NCBI GenBank assembly: GCA_021229015.1
Contig: CM037780.1
Coordinates: forward strand, 65,201,354-65,265,353
Length of the DNA: 64,000 bases
Direction: 5' to 3'
From: Solen grandis
Taxonomy: Eukaryota > Mollusca > Bivalvia > Adapedonta > Solenidae
In this document: piece after piece, positions 1-13,260 of the stretch
How positions within the stretch are numbered: the first letter of the stretch is position 1
How the letters are laid out: each line of letters starts with the position of its first letter
Translations under genes and position numbers: made by a program
Notes under the pieces: generated by a model
What the model was told of the DNA's origin: nothing
Databases searched by the model: none
The model's input: only the letters and a program-made list of their open reading frames with translations

Positions 1-195
1 TAAGTTAGGGATATAGCTACCGTACTAATAAGACTAATAAGACAGATTTAATGGCTATAATGACGAATAAAGTAGTCCCATGGTGTCTGTACATTATTTG
101 TACTGTTTGTCTCTTTGTGTGTGTGTGTGTGTGCACACTCATGTGTATGCACACAGGCTAATGCTGTATTACAGGAGTGGGGTATCAAAACTTAC

Positions 196-295
196 GGAAT
201 GTTGCGGTGGAAGAGAATGTCAATATCCAGATGTCCCGCACTCTCCAACACAGCATACCGATCTGAAGAGAAGGTGAACTTCCCCAGCAGGTCCC
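196..295 (-). CDS. Na+/Ca2+ exchanger (SLC8/NCX-like), exon at start of Calx-beta domain
   Basis: This internal exon is bounded by an acceptor (TTTTCAG on the minus strand) and a GTAAGT donor. It enters in phase with the exon at 924-1051, whose last G completes a glycine codon, and ends after two bases of a codon. Its 32 whole codons read [18 protein letters not shown] and then [14 protein letters not shown]. The pattern F-x-x-x-x-Y-x-V-L-E-x-x-G is how the first Calx-beta (Ca2+-binding) domain of Na+/Ca2+ exchangers begins. In that family the domain sits in the large cytosolic loop between the two transmembrane halves and senses Ca2+. Exons for the rest of the domain and the second membrane half would lie to the left, outside the window. 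A different Calx-beta protein is the main alternative. Confidence 0.75.
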
Positions 296-923
296 CTGAA
301 AACACAGCCTCACATGGAAGATTTGCCAAATAATCATCTGCTATGAATTAACACTTACAGACTTAAAATACACATACAACCAAATGAACATTGAACCACT
401 ATTCTTCATATGTCAACTTTTGTCATGACATTTTTAGTATGATTTTTTTTTTAATTTGGACAATGTAATCACTTATCCAGTGATATTACATTTTTGACTG
501 TAAGTATACTTAATTCTGAAACCAAATTGTTCCAGAGAGCAAAAGAATTTATTGATCCAGACAGACTCTGGTCCAATGTGAACATCTTCATGAAATGCAA
601 ATCAGTGATTTTCTGGTGAGGAGGCCAACAATATACCCCTAAAGTTTTAAGCTGAATTTGGTTTCATAATTTGTGTTACAATCATATCAAAGAAGCTATT
701 TTATGATGTTTCAAGGTTGTAATGTGGTGAAGAAAGAGAGCTTAACTCGAAGACACTGCTTGTTTTCTCTCAAATAAGAGCTATCCCCCCCACCCTCAAG
801 TTAATAATACTGCTTCATATGTGATATAATATACAGGTATGTGTATGATGACCAGATGGACAAGGTGATACCTATACAGTTATATATCCCTGTAAGTGTG
901 GTATATAAAAGTGACTATGGTAC

Positions 924-1051
924 CTTCCGGGACCTTCCCCTCCTTCTGTGCTTTCTGTATCCTCATCTGTGTGGCCACCACATCTGCCATGCCCTTCTTG
1001 TGAGGCTTCCTGCCGCCGCCAGTCATTGCACTCACCACCGCATGTCGGAAC
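924..1051 (-). CDS. Na+/Ca2+ exchanger (SLC8/NCX-like), cytosolic-loop exon
   Basis: The exon runs from an acceptor (TATACAG) to a GTACCA donor, with 42 whole codons plus one base at each end. Joined to the exon at 15677-15802 it reads PQAFARARFRHAVVSAMTGG, which resembles the loop segment of animal NCX proteins just before the first Calx-beta domain (an aromatic-Arg pair followed about ten residues later by Met-Thr-Gly). The remainder is Lys/Gln-rich and hydrophilic (RKPHKKGMADVVATQMRIQK), as expected for a cytosolic loop. Codon phase matches both neighbouring exons, which is independent support that the three belong together. The exon is clearly richer in GC than its introns. The family assignment is inferred from pattern memory, not from a search. 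Confidence 0.7.
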
Positions 1052-2950
1052 CTGTATACAGACACAACTAAAAATAAGCTTTCATGGGAATTGAAAGTTC
1101 ATCTGCCTTCTGCATGTGCCTTAACCTTCTACCACTATACTACTCCAGTTCATATTGTAGAGTTCCAAAGAACCGGACAGTCTGCAAAAAAGTTCACAGA
1201 TTTTACAGTGTACCCGACCTTCTCTCCAAGGTACTGAGAATTAGAGATCGGTACAATATCTGATAGATCTGTGAGTTACTTTGGGCTGATCTGGTTTTAT
1301 AATATGTGTTAGTTATTTCATTATTACACTGAAGTGGTTAAAGGTTAAGGCCTCACTTTCTGGTAACTGTTTAGTTACCACAGTATTGATGTTGTTTATC
1401 TTGGTCTACAAATGAGCATAGATAAAATCACAGGATGAGTTTTTATGCTTTTGTGTTAAATATGATATTGTACATGCTTTAAAATAGGTTCACACTATCA
1501 TGCCATATTTTCTTCCTTATCTTCATTAAAAAAAAAAAATAATGTGGTAGAGCACTATCACTATATTGCTATTTTAATACAATTTTATTCATGCAAAATG
1601 ATAATACACCTATATCAAGAGGATATTTTTTTATATTTGAATGGCAAAATCTGTAAACAGACAATAAAATTATGTTTAAAGGTTACAAAAGGGAAAATAA
1701 ACAAATCTACTCAAATTGTTTATGCCTACAATAGGAGACGTTAGGAACAAACAGTTTTTAAAAAAATAAAATAAAATATTTTTCAGACAGAGAGAGTGAA
1801 AAAAACATTCTAGACAAACAAATCATTTGCCACTCTGAGCAGCAGGCCATCTTGCATGCAACACTCATAAAACATTGATAACCCTCCAACCTGTCTCGAC
1901 ATGGTCTTCTATAACCTTGTCATATTGCATAATATATATAGAGAATGTTTCACTTTTATGTAGGAGGCTTTTCAATTATTTCTTCCTGTTTCAGATGGAA
2001 AGAAGAATACTGGGTATATAAGCTCTGTCTAAGACCCTAATCATTTTGGCAGCCTGCCTTTGGTGGCCATTTCTGTAAAATGAGCCAAAAACTTGTTTTA
2101 TATATATAAGAAAGACTTGGAATTAAATGTTCATGGACATTCCCTATATATTTGAAATTGTGGGTAAGAAAAGGTCCAAATGTCAACTCTAACCTTTGAG
2201 TACTACCTAACCTTAAAGTTACACAACTGAAACTTTCTAATATAATCTGCATAATAATTATTGACATCTGTATACAGTTTCATCATATTTTGATCAATAT
2301 GATTGATATGCCAGCACATCAGAAGATACAAAACAGACATATTTTGTGGTGGACACTGACAGACAGACAACTTCATTGAAAACAATGTTACCTTACACAT
2401 ATATAAGGGGAAACCCCAGGAAAAAGATTAACAGTACAAGCAAATTTGCTGAAATGAATTCCCCTGCCAAATTATGAAAATTACAGGAAATAAAATTTAA
2501 CTAGTTATGAATTATCTCTATCCAAATATGCAATTATGGCTCCAGAAGGATGGAATACATGTACTGAGAATGTTTTCAATCTTTGGAAAATCTTGAGTGT
2601 GTTCAGTACAGAATAGCTTCATTGGCACCAGTCTGTATTTAATTGTAAAACAATGGTGTCAATAGTTTTGAATTTAAACAGACACAACTTCACATTCTAT
2701 AGAAACAAATCTTTATCAACATTCCTTAAATGTTTTGTGACTCTGGCTGAAACAAATTTTGGAGATAGGTGAAAACTATTATTTTGTAATAATTTATGGG
2801 TCATAACAAAACTATTGAACTAACACATCCTAGTGCTGATGAAAATTCCTGTATGGTTTTGTTACTCATACAGTTGTAGAGATATAGCTCCAGATGGAAA
2901 AAAAATAGGTGACAAAGTTAAAGCAATAACCTTTATTTCAGCAGGTGACT
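1052..2950. other. Intron of exchanger gene, no feature seen
   Basis: AT-rich sequence with short A/T runs. No exon, repeat family or hairpin element recognised. Confidence 0.5.
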
Positions 2951-4196
2951 AAACAAAAAAAGAGGGCCATGATGGCCCTGGATTGCTCACCTGAGTATAG
3001 GGTAACCCAAGGAACATCAGTCTGTATTAAAACATTATCAAATTTAGCCAGTAGTTTTGAAGGAGATGATCCCTGCAAAGTTTTATCATATTCTGTCCAG
3101 CAGTTTCAGAGGAGAGGTCATTTTAAGTTTTTAATATATACATATAAGGCAAATTAGTCCTGCCCCTTGCAGCCATGTTTTTTTATGGATGGGAATAATT
3201 TTAGCAACTTTTGTGAAGCCTCAAACAAGGATCATCCCTGCCAAATTAAATCAAATTCTGGCCAGTAGTTTCAGAGGAGATGTCACTTAGAGATTTCACT
3301 ACATATAAGGCAAATTAGCCCTGCCTTATATGGCAGCCATGTTATTTTATGGATCAAAATAATTTTAGCATCTTTTGTGAATTTTCACCCAAGGATCATC
3401 CCTGCAAAAATTAATAAAATTCTGTCCAGTGATTTCAGGGGATATGTTGTTTTAAGATTTCACTATATACATATATAACAAATTAGCCCCGCCCCTGGCA
3501 ACCATGTTTTTTTATGGATCAGAATAATTTTAGCAACTTTTGTGATGCTTTACCCAATGATCATCACTTCCAAATTTAATCAAATATTTTCCAGCGGTTT
3601 CAGAGGAGATGCTGTTAAAAGCTTTCATAATATACATATAAAGCAAATTAACTTCGCCCATGGCAGCCAAGCTTTCTTACGGATTGGCATAATTTATGCA
3701 TCTTTTGTAAAGCTTCACCCAAGGATCATCCCTGCCAAATTTAATCAAATTCTGTCCAGCGGTTTCAGGAGATGTTAATGTTTAAAGATTTCACTATATA
3801 CAAATAAGGCAAATTAGCCCCCACCCCTGGCGGCCATGTATTTTTCCCCGATCGGAATAATTTTAGCAACCTTGGTAGAGAGTTCTCCAAGGAACCTCTG
3901 TACCAAAATATTTTGAAATCTGGCCGATAGTTTTGAAGGAGATGATTTTTAAAGTTTTCATAATTTTTTTTCCGTTGCCATGGCAACCAGAGTTCTACAT
4001 GGATCAAGTTTATTTTAGCAACTTTGTGAAGGTTAACCCAAGGATCATCCTTGCCAAGTTTAATCAAATTCTGTCCAGTTATTTTAGAGGAGATGTCGTT
4101 TAAAGCTAATTGTTGATGACGCACGACGGACAACAATGGATGCAGGGTAATCCTAATAGCTCACCATGAGCACTTTGTGCTCAGGTGAGCTAAAAA
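2951..4196 (+). mobile_element. Hairpin-ended (pearl/Helitron-like) element, CTCACC type
   Basis: The left end carries the palindrome AGGGCCATGATGGCCCT followed by GCTCACCTGAG. The right end is TAGCTCACCATGAGCACTTT...GTGCTCAGGTGAGC and TAAAAA. Inside are about six core units of roughly 170 bp anchored by GGATCATCCCTGCC and GGCAGCCATGTTTTTTTA. No protein is encoded. It lies in the large intron of the exchanger gene. Confidence 0.75.
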
Positions 4197-5130
4197 TGTA
4201 TGAATTATGACAGATGAAAGTCATGTAGATTCATGCTATTAGTCATGGATTTTTGTTTGATTTGATAAGCATAAATGTTAAGTACTGTGAGAATCAACAA
4301 TGTATCTACAACACTGATCGATAATCATGCTCTACATACTAGACTGTGCCATTCAGAAAGCTTTGCATGCACACAAATAAAAAAAAGCAGAATGGTTTGC
4401 ACTAAATACAGCAAAAAGATTGCTACTACATTTAAATGATTCATGATAAACGAAATATCAGTGCTTGGTGCATAAGGTGGAAGAAAAACCTGAAATCAAA
4501 TGACTTGTTCTTCATTGGATACCATGTCTTTAAGTAAACTATATCTGATTTCAAATGTTTTTATATGTAGAAATTAAGATTTAAATGTAGCTTATATCAA
4601 TCACAAAAGCCTAGGCTCAACGAAAAATACATTTATATGCCTATTATACCATTATTAAGTTGTCAAATTGTCCAAAAATTAATCACCTATACAAATCCTT
4701 GCTTAACAGGACAACAAAGTTGTCTGCCCATAGTTGCATTACTAGCAACAAATAATTATATAAAACTTCCTTTTTTTTTCTTCCTTATTTTATGTGTGAT
4801 GTATGTACACTAGAAAAACACGGTTACCAGGAGTTGACTGGGAATGCTACAGAGTTTAATACATAAAATAATATAAAATAAAAAGAAATCTATGATCTAG
4901 TCAACTAAATTTAAACACCCAAACACCAGGTAACACATCACCTGAATCTGTGTCCCAGGAAACAAAATACACAAAAAAAAATGCAATTAGTAAAATGCCT
5001 CCTCATGCTTCACAACACAAGACAATACTTGAAATATCAACTAGAGGCTTAATGCATGTCAAGACAATAGTATGTTTCCAGTCAGTGTATAATGTTCTTT
5101 AAACTTATCATCATATCTCAACTATATATA
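4197..5130. other. Intron, no feature seen
   Basis: AT-rich sequence between two hairpin-ended elements. Confidence 0.5.
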
Positions 5131-5272
5131 AACTAGATGTGGGTGTTCCTCGGAACACTTGTGTCGCCTGCATTTAAGCATGTTTGATGAAAGAATTGAC
5201 TAGAAAATCGATCTTTTGACAAATTATTGATAAAGCATAATCTATTTTGTGAGGTACAAAATAACACCAAAT

Positions 5273-5308
<36 letters not shown>

Positions 5309-7010
5309 ATTTTTTTTTGGGGGGGGGGGGGGGGGGGGAATAAAATATTCAAACAGTGCAATATGTAATAATTTTCCCGAGCACTTTCGACTATACAGTC
5401 TTCATCAGAGGAGTGTCAGAATGACTATGAATTCAAAACATTAACTGTAAGAAAAATTATGACGTCATTAAGCACTTATGACGTTAATTATATATATGTT
5501 GCAAGTTTGTAGTCATCATTATCATTATTGAGTTATCATTCTTGTGTACTGCACTCAGACCAATGAGATCTATCTACTATAAATGTTTAAGGCAACACTT
5601 CAAATACTTTACAAGTTATGCACCACACAAGAATTAAATCCAAAAAAATAAACAAAGGGAAATAACTCCAAAAATACAACAGTTATCATTCTTGCACAAT
5701 GCACTCCATGAGATCTTTCCATCTATGAAGTTTCAAAGCAATATCTCAAATACTTTTTATGTTATGCTCCTGACAAAAATAAAGACTGAGAATCAACAAA
5801 GGACAATAACTCAGGAGAAAAGAAAGTGAGAGTTATCATTTATGTGAACTGCACTCCTCTTCAATGAGATCTATCTATCTATAAAGTTTTAAGTCAGCAC
5901 CTCAAATACTTTTTGAGTTATGCCCTGGACAAAAATTAAGACTGAAAATCAACAAAGGGCAATAACTCAGAAAATATGAAAGTCATGGTTATCATTCTTG
6001 TGCACTGCACTCCACCTCAATGTGATCTATCCATGTTTTAAGTTTCAAGGTGATACCTCAAATACTTTTTGAGTTATGGCCGGACAAAAATTAAAACTGA
6101 AAATCAACAAAGGGCAATAACTCAGAAAATATGAAAGTCAGTTATCATTCTTGTGCACTGCACTCCACCTCAATGTGATCTATCCATGTTTTAAGTTTCA
6201 AGGTGATACCTCAAATACTTTTCGAGTTATGCTCCGGACAAGAAAGTGTGACGCCGACGACGACGACGACGACGACGACGACGCCGACGACGACGACGGA
6301 CAAAGTGATCCCTATGTGTCTGCCATGCTATGCAGGCGAGAAAAGAAAGTGAGAGTTATCATTTATGTGAACTGCACTCCTCTTCAATGAGATCTATCTA
6401 TCTATAAAGTTTTAAGTCAGCACCTCAAATACTTTTTGAGTTATGCCCTGGACAAAAATTAAGACTGAAAATCAACAAAGGGCAATAACTCAGAAAATAT
6501 GAAAGTCTGGTTATCTTCTTGTGCACTCCCCAACCATGTTTTAAGTTTCAAGGTGATACCTCAAATACTTTTTGAGTTATGGTCCGGACAAAAATAAAAT
6601 CTCAGAATGAACAAAGGGTAATAACTCAGAAAATACGAAAGTCAGAGTTATCATTCTTGTGCACTGCACTCCACCTCAATGTGATCTATCCATGTTTTAA
6701 GTTTCAAGGTGATACCTCAAATACTTTTTGAGTTATGGTCCGGACAAAAATAAAATCTCAGAATCAACAAAGGGTAATAACTCAGAAAATACGAAAGTCA
6801 GAGTTATCATTCTTGTGCACTGCACTCCACCTCAATGTGATCTATCCATGTTTTAAGTTTCAAGGTGATACCTCAAATACTTTTCGAGTTATGCTCCGGA
6901 CAAGAAAGTGTGACGCCGACGACGACGACGACGACGCCGACGACGCCGACGACGACGACGGACAAAGTGATCCCTATGTGTCTGCCATGCTATGCAGGCG
7001 ACACAAAAAA
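5131..7010 (+). mobile_element. Hairpin-ended element, GTGTCGCC type, with doubled 3' end
   Basis: The left end has palindrome GTGTTCCTCGGAACAC followed by TGTGTCGCCTGCAT. The right end GCCATGCTATGCAGGCGACA is followed by CAAAAAA. Core units carry GGGCAATAACTCAG. The (GAC)n/GACGCC microsatellite and 3' terminus occur twice, near 6251-6341 and 6912-7001. A (CA)n(TA)n stretch and a run of twenty G (5319-5338) lie near the left end. Confidence 0.75.
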
Positions 7011-8746
7011 AATGCATATAAGGCAGGAATATTAGATAAAATGTAACAGGTTATACAATATTAGGCATTATTTCTTTAATATTCTGTAGAAATCAAAGGA
7101 CACAGCTGTTATGAAATACATTTGATGTATACTTATTTTCATAATAAACTGAACTTAATGACCGTATTATTATGTCAATTCCTGTGACGTAAAAAATGCA
7201 TTCATCCTATGGAAAGAATTGTTACATAAAAACAAAAGGTGTGACGTAATCCAAAAATATGCAAACAAAGGATACCAATATAAAGGACAGGAACAAAAGC
7301 ACCATTTCAAATGAGTACAATCAAATTAAGGCTGTAATTAATTCATCTCAGACAAATCATTCTGCCAAAATCATGTGTTAAGTTCTTATCTGTGAGCATG
7401 ATTTATTTGATCTTTGTCTAATTAAAATAATACTGGAGGTAAGAACCTCACAGAAAAAAAATTGGTCTATTGTATCAATCTCTGACTCCGTGTGATCTAT
7501 TCCTGAAATTCAAACAAGCACAAAAGTTGATAGTAGTGATCAGTAATTAACCCAGTTATTTCTGTAAGACATTAATTATTTTGCTTTTGTAATATTACAA
7601 TATGGGCTAAACATCATAATGCTATCTGATTGCCATATATACTTTTTTGTCATCATTTGTTGATTAAACTTGATAGAAGTCAGTGATATGAAATATTCAA
7701 ACTAAGAAAAAACAACAACTTTATATAGTCAAATACTTAATGTAATAATCAGTGGCTATAAACCTGGGATTAGTCAAAGAAATGAAAATCAGCCTTATAT
7801 AATTATTTAGTAACTACAGGACTTAGTAAAAGTTAAGTGAACCACAGAACTTTAAATTCAAAGCAGGCTGGTCTTAAATTCAAACTGCAATCTACAACTA
7901 TCATTTATTATAAATCCAAATGATTAAATAGATGATTATTGCATTCAACATAAAACAGTAATTCATAACTATCAAAAGAAAAAACAACAACACACACTTA
8001 GTTTTAAGTGTCTTGATTCCATTAATAAAATGAATCAAAGTTCTGCAAGACTTATAATTTTGTAATTCAGCTTAACAAGAATTATCATTTAAGATGATGA
8101 ATACCCCCATATACCGCTTTGTCACAGTTACTGTAATGATGTCAGCCAGTCTTAAGAAATGTAACAAAGGACCCACAACTCATTCAAAATCAAGCAAATC
8201 ATTACATGCCAACAATATGAGCAACAAGGCTAGGTACTTATCAATCTTGTAAAGTTTCGTCAAAATACGACCAAAGGTTGTTAATGTTATAGAACATGAA
8301 ATTATTCATTATGGTCATTTAGCTTACCAAGGTCAGTGATCAGGAGAAAATTTTCACTGTATTTTAACATGTGGCTGAGGTTTTGCAAGCAGCACACAAG
8401 TACTTGATGAATACTTACACTAAATGAATACAAGCAGTATGAAGAGTTCCTTGCACATATTTTTATTACAATTTCTTGATTGTGGTTCAAGGTCAAATTA
8501 AAGGTCAAAAGATAAAATTCCTAAGGCAAGTACTTGAAATAAGTAATATTATGTGAATGAATATCAAAGAAATTTGGAGATGAAGAGTCAAATGATGGCC
8601 AACATTATAGATATTTATATTTTTCATTACTCTTGTTTCCATAACTAGCAATTGTCAAAGTTGACCAAATAATAGGATGTAATATTCATGGTCAGCTATC
8701 TCTCCACATTGAAAGTTTTAACTTGACTTGACATTTTGAGTTTACT
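7011..8746. other. Intron, no feature seen
   Basis: AT-rich single-copy-looking sequence. Apart from the SINE at 8747-8962 nothing is recognised up to the MITE at 9825. Confidence 0.5.
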
Positions 8747-8962
8747 GTCGCTTCGATAGTATTTCAGTCATATCGGGACATCCAGCTAATTACAGGTGGA
8801 GGAAGACCCCAAATGCATGGAGGCATCCGGGTAGAACCATCGACCTACAGCAAGCCAGCTGGAAGGCTTCCTCACATGAAAATCCGAATGACCCTGCCGC
8901 TGTGAGGGGCTGAGTGAGTGTTAAAGTCAGCAACTTTACCCTCTCGGCCAAGGAGGCCCCTG
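8747..8962 (-). repeat. tRNA-derived SINE
   Basis: On the minus strand the head GGCCTCCTTGGCCGAGAGGG resembles a tRNA D-arm. It is followed by a core with GGTCGATGGTTCTACCC and a tail ATTAGCTGGATGTCCCGATA. The same core and tail recur at 13340-13395 and 26262-26399. Confidence 0.55.
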
Positions 8963-9824
8963 AAAGTTTTGGAATTCGTTCTTAAACACTTAATAATAAC
9001 ATGCAAGTTCTATATTTTCTTCATGGATAGACAGAATAACAAATGAAAGGATATAAGGGGGGGTATTCATCAAGTCTCCTCCTGTAGACTTATTACCATT
9101 AACTGCAATAGAAACATCTTCTATAACAACAGAAGCTGAAGGTGCTGACAAGTCTGCCAGACTACCACACATTCGTGTTAATCACATGACCAAACACAAC
9201 TAATGTGCAAATACCATCTAATCTAGTGGTCAAAACCAAAAAATCATTTAGAGCGGCTTTTTCCCTCTCCTGCAGTCTCCTTTTTTCATGAGGATTCTTA
9301 TCAGACTAATGAATTTGAAGTTACCTGATCAGAAAAAGACTCTTATGACCATTGCAAATATCAAAATGGAAATACATTTTAACGTTGAAATACAGAGTCA
9401 TTATGTTACAACAAATACTTCCTTGTGGCAATGCAAAACTGTTTCAGTAGGAGGGGCTTGTACAGGAGATTATTTTGTGTTAGTGTGACAAAGACCACAC
9501 AAGTTTAACAACAACATACACCCAGCCTGGATTAGCATGTTATTACTGAAAGTGGTGTGACATATCCTGTCTCACCGATCACTTACTGGGCGTGTGCAAG
9601 CTGAGAGGTTGCATTACTGAAAATATGCAGGATATAACAGCATCATCATATAGGGGGAGAAAAAAGAACACACTCATCTCAAACATAATGCAAACATGGG
9701 TGGATAAGCTCTTAAGAAAGTACATTGTAATCAAACTGGACAGCAATCAGGTACAGCCTTGTAATATTTTTTCTTTTTCTTTTTTTTCTTTCAAGGAAAA
9801 GGTTATTTAAAACATACATACTTC

Positions 9825-10067
9825 TTAACCCTTTCCCTCATAGAGGACACCATGAAAAGACCTATGCGAACAACATAAAACCAGATATGCCTGCGAGTAA
9901 CTCGCAGGCTGATCAGGTTTTATGCTGTTCGCTGCTCCTCAGTGGTCTGCAAATGAGGATTTTGTAATTAAATTTGGTAAGGTTTAACTATGGTTTTCTG
10001 CACATCAGGCTTTTATGTGGTACCTACTGAGTGCGTCAAAATGAGTCTATATGAGAGAAAGGGTTAA
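9825..10067 (+). mobile_element. TTAA-flanked palindromic MITE (piggyBac-like)
   Basis: TTAA flanks CCCTTTCCCTCAT at the left and ATGAGAGAAAGGG at the right. Inside, the copy carries GAGTAACTCGCAGGCTGATC next to GCGAACAACATAAAACCAG. TTAA duplications with CCC/GGG termini are the hallmark of piggyBac insertions. No coding capacity. Confidence 0.75.
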
Positions 10068-10195
10068 ACAATGTCATTTATATGCAGCCCACCCCCACTG
10101 TAAAGCCAGTTTTAATACACAAATAAAACATTTTATATATTACCAAGGATTATTTCAATATTTAGAAAACTTGGTTGCTGTCCAGATTAAGATAA

Positions 10196-11856
10196 AACAA
10201 GAGCTGTCAGAGGACAGCATGCTCGACTATTCAAAATGCTTGTTGGTAAATCAAATGAAATCTATTTCAATTCTTGCCCTTCACATACCCTGTACATAAT
10301 AATAGTCAAAAATTATATACCTTGATAGTCTGATACCCCTTAATATTTTTATGATGTCTAAAATCAATCCCATGCCTAGTTACTGAGACATAAGCACAAT
10401 AACACTGTGCATGCAAAACTTTAACCAAGAATCCAAGTTAGAAAAGGGTCGTAATTTGTATAAAATTCAGTCCAAAAGTTATCCTCCTTAGTTTTATGAT
10501 GCCCCTGAAGACACTCCTTAACTTTCTAGTCAATTCCACAAGCAATTTCTGAGATATAGCTGGATAGTTGCTTGAATGCAAAAATTTAACCAAAATTCTA
10601 AGTTAAAAGGGGGTCATAATTTTTAATATATATCATCAAGTGTTATCTTCTTTTATAGTATGATACCCCTAAACATATTACAGATGTTTCAAATCAATCC
10701 CATGCCTGGACTCTGAGATATAAGTATGAAAGTACCTTGCATGCAAAACTTTAACCAAAATTTCTAAGTTTAAAAAGGGGCCATAACTTGTAATATATTC
10801 CATCAAAAGTTATCTACCTTGATAGTATGATACTCCTAAACATATTAACGATGATTCAAATCAATCTCATGCCTGGATACTGAGATATTAGCATGAAAGA
10901 AACTTGCATGCAAAACTTTAACCAAAATTTTTAAGTTAAAAAGGGCATAATTGTAAATATTCCATCAAGAGTTATCTACCATGAAAGTATGATACTCCTA
11001 AACATATTAAAGATGCTTCAAATCAATCTTATGCCTGGATACTAAGATATTAGCATGAAAGTACCTTGCATGTAAAACTTTTAACAAAAATTTTTAAGTT
11101 AAAATGGGGCCATACTTTGAAACATATTCTATCAAGAGATATCTACCATGAAAGTATGATACCCCTAAACATATTACAGATGTTTCAAATCAATCGCATG
11201 CCTGGACTCTGAGATATTAGCATGAAAGTACCTGGCATGCAAAACTTTAACCAAAATTTCTAAGTTAAAAAGGGGCAATAATTTGTGACCTATTCCATCA
11301 AGAGTTATCTACCATGAAAGTATGATACCCCTAAACATATTAACGATGTTTCAAATCAATCCCATGCCTGGATACTGAGATATAAGCATGAGAGTATCTT
11401 GCATGCAAAACTTTAACCAAAATTTCTAAGTTAAAAAGGGGCCATAATTTGTAATATATTCCATCAAGAGTTAGCTACTTTGGTTGCCTGATGCCCCTAA
11501 ACATATTCATAAACTTTCAAGTCAATACCATGAATGGTTATTGAAATACAAACTAAATAGTAGCTTGCACACAAAACTTTAACCAAATTTTCTATTGCAT
11601 GCAAAACTTTAACCAAAATTTCTAAGTTAAAAAGGGGCCATAATTCATGTTAAATTCAGTTAAGAGTTATCTACCTTGGTTGTCTGATGCCCTTGAACAT
11701 ATTTATAAACTTTCAAGTCAATACCATAAACGGTTATTGAGATATAAGGTTGATAGTAACTTGCACGCAAAACTTTAACCAAAAGCTGCAACGCCAACGC
11801 CGACGCCAGGGTGACTACAATAGCTCTCATATTCTTCGAATAGTCGAGCTAAAAAG
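10196..11856 (+). mobile_element. Hairpin-ended element, GCTCGACTATTC type
   Basis: The left end is ACAAGA, hairpin GCTGTCAGAGGACAGC, then GCTCGACTATTC. The right end GAATAGTCGAGC followed by TAAAAA is its exact reverse complement. It contains about nine core units of about 165 bp with the anchor AAAAAGGGGCCATAATTTG. The microsatellite position holds GCCAACGCCGACGCC. Confidence 0.8.
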
Positions 11857-11913
11857 GTAAAAATGAAAGAATAGTTATCCTGATGAACAAAGGCTTTGAA
11901 TGATTATATACAG

Positions 11914-12016
11914 ATCATGGTGCAAAGATGGAGTCACTTCCGGCTGAAGCCATTGCAAAGACAGAGGCTGCAAAAGATGTAATATACAAGACCGTCCAAC
12001 TCGGGGCCAGGGCTTT
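11914..12016 (+). other. Candidate plus-strand exon (unrecognised)
   Basis: An acceptor-like TTATATACAG is followed by an open segment HGAKMESLPAEAIAKTEAAK then DVIYKTVQLGARA, and by a GTAAGA donor-like site. If unspliced, the frame stops two codons later. It is Ala/Lys/Glu-rich and less AT-rich than its surroundings, and antisense to the exchanger gene. No family is recognised. Confidence 0.25.
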
Positions 12017-12479
12017 GTAAGAACTGTCTGGAGGAGCAGACTTATTTGAGACTAATATCAGGGGCAGTACAATCAAATGACAGTTATGACAAATATGTTC
12101 CACATAATTTATAAATAATGATTGATATGCTTTTCGGGCTTGTTAAATTTAATATTGTACAACCTAATATAAGAAATCTGGACTGTTCAATATAAATCTT
12201 AATATCGATGACTGATATCATTGTTACCAAACTTACAATTTATTGCTTTCAAGCCTTGCATTCATCAACATGACACTAGTATATTATACACACATATATA
12301 TATAGTACTTAGTTTGGCGAATAGTCCCAAATAAAAGCTTGGTAGGTTGAGGATTGTCCCAAGTTCAAGAAAAAAATGATTATGTAAGCTAAAACTTGCA
12401 TTTCTGAAACTTTTTTTTTTTATGTGTGTGTGTCTTTTTTTCTATGTAAACTTTTGTAGATCATGTTTATTTTTCTCAG

Positions 12480-12559
12480 GTCAGCCTGCTGGAAGTCTTA
12501 GTGATGGTCAAAAATATCAGGAAGGAGAGAAACAAACAGATAATCTTCATAAAAGTGAG
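12480..12559 (+). other. Candidate plus-strand exon (unrecognised)
   Basis: A pyrimidine-rich tract ending TTTTTCTCAG precedes 80 bp open as QPAGSLSDGQKYQEGEKQTD then NLHKSE, followed by GTAAAA. Its phase does not match the candidate at 11914-12016, so the two cannot be directly joined. Weak support only. Confidence 0.2.
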
Positions 12560-13260
12560 GTAAAACAGTAATGGGATAGTCATACTCTGAAAAGAAAGCA
12601 CTCCGTATACAATATACAGGTTGAACTTAACAACAATCACCTAGTGCTACTGGGAGATCAAAGAAAGGAGGTCTTACAATGGCATTAATGTGCATGAACT
12701 TACCAAAAGAACAGATAAATAAAGATAAATTGTAAGTCAAAAGGCTAGATGATGTTAATGTAAAATCAAATTAGTTCACTGAATAATCATGGGAGATTAT
12801 AGTAATACAACTGTTACTGTTAAAATATATCAAGCATGATAAATATAAAATGTATTGACTACTTAAGCTTTCACCTTTATATACTAACATAAAAAAACAA
12901 AAAAAAACTAAAATCAGTAACACTTTTTATTGAAACAAAATGAAGAAACTAATAAAATTTCCATTTAAAAGGAAGGCTTGCCAGTTTATTATTAACTGGT
13001 CGTTGCTTAACTACCAGCTGTTTTTGTTCGAGTCTTGGCCCCAATCTAATAACCAAGTACTGTCAAATGAACTTACCATGAAGTTTGAAATAAGCTTTCA
13101 TAACTTGTTGGAAAATATTCAATACTATGTGTATATAATTATGAACAGATTGCATCAAAAGTTTTTATACAGATTTTTTTCAAGGAGTTATTATATACCG
13201 TAGAAGACCATAGATAGTGCACATTTCTATTCCCAAATTTATTATCAACAAGTATTATGA

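Noticed and set aside
6151..7046. Open frames with Asp-rich runs
   Set aside because: They are translations of the (GAC)n microsatellite inside the hairpin-ended element and appear twice because that segment is duplicated.
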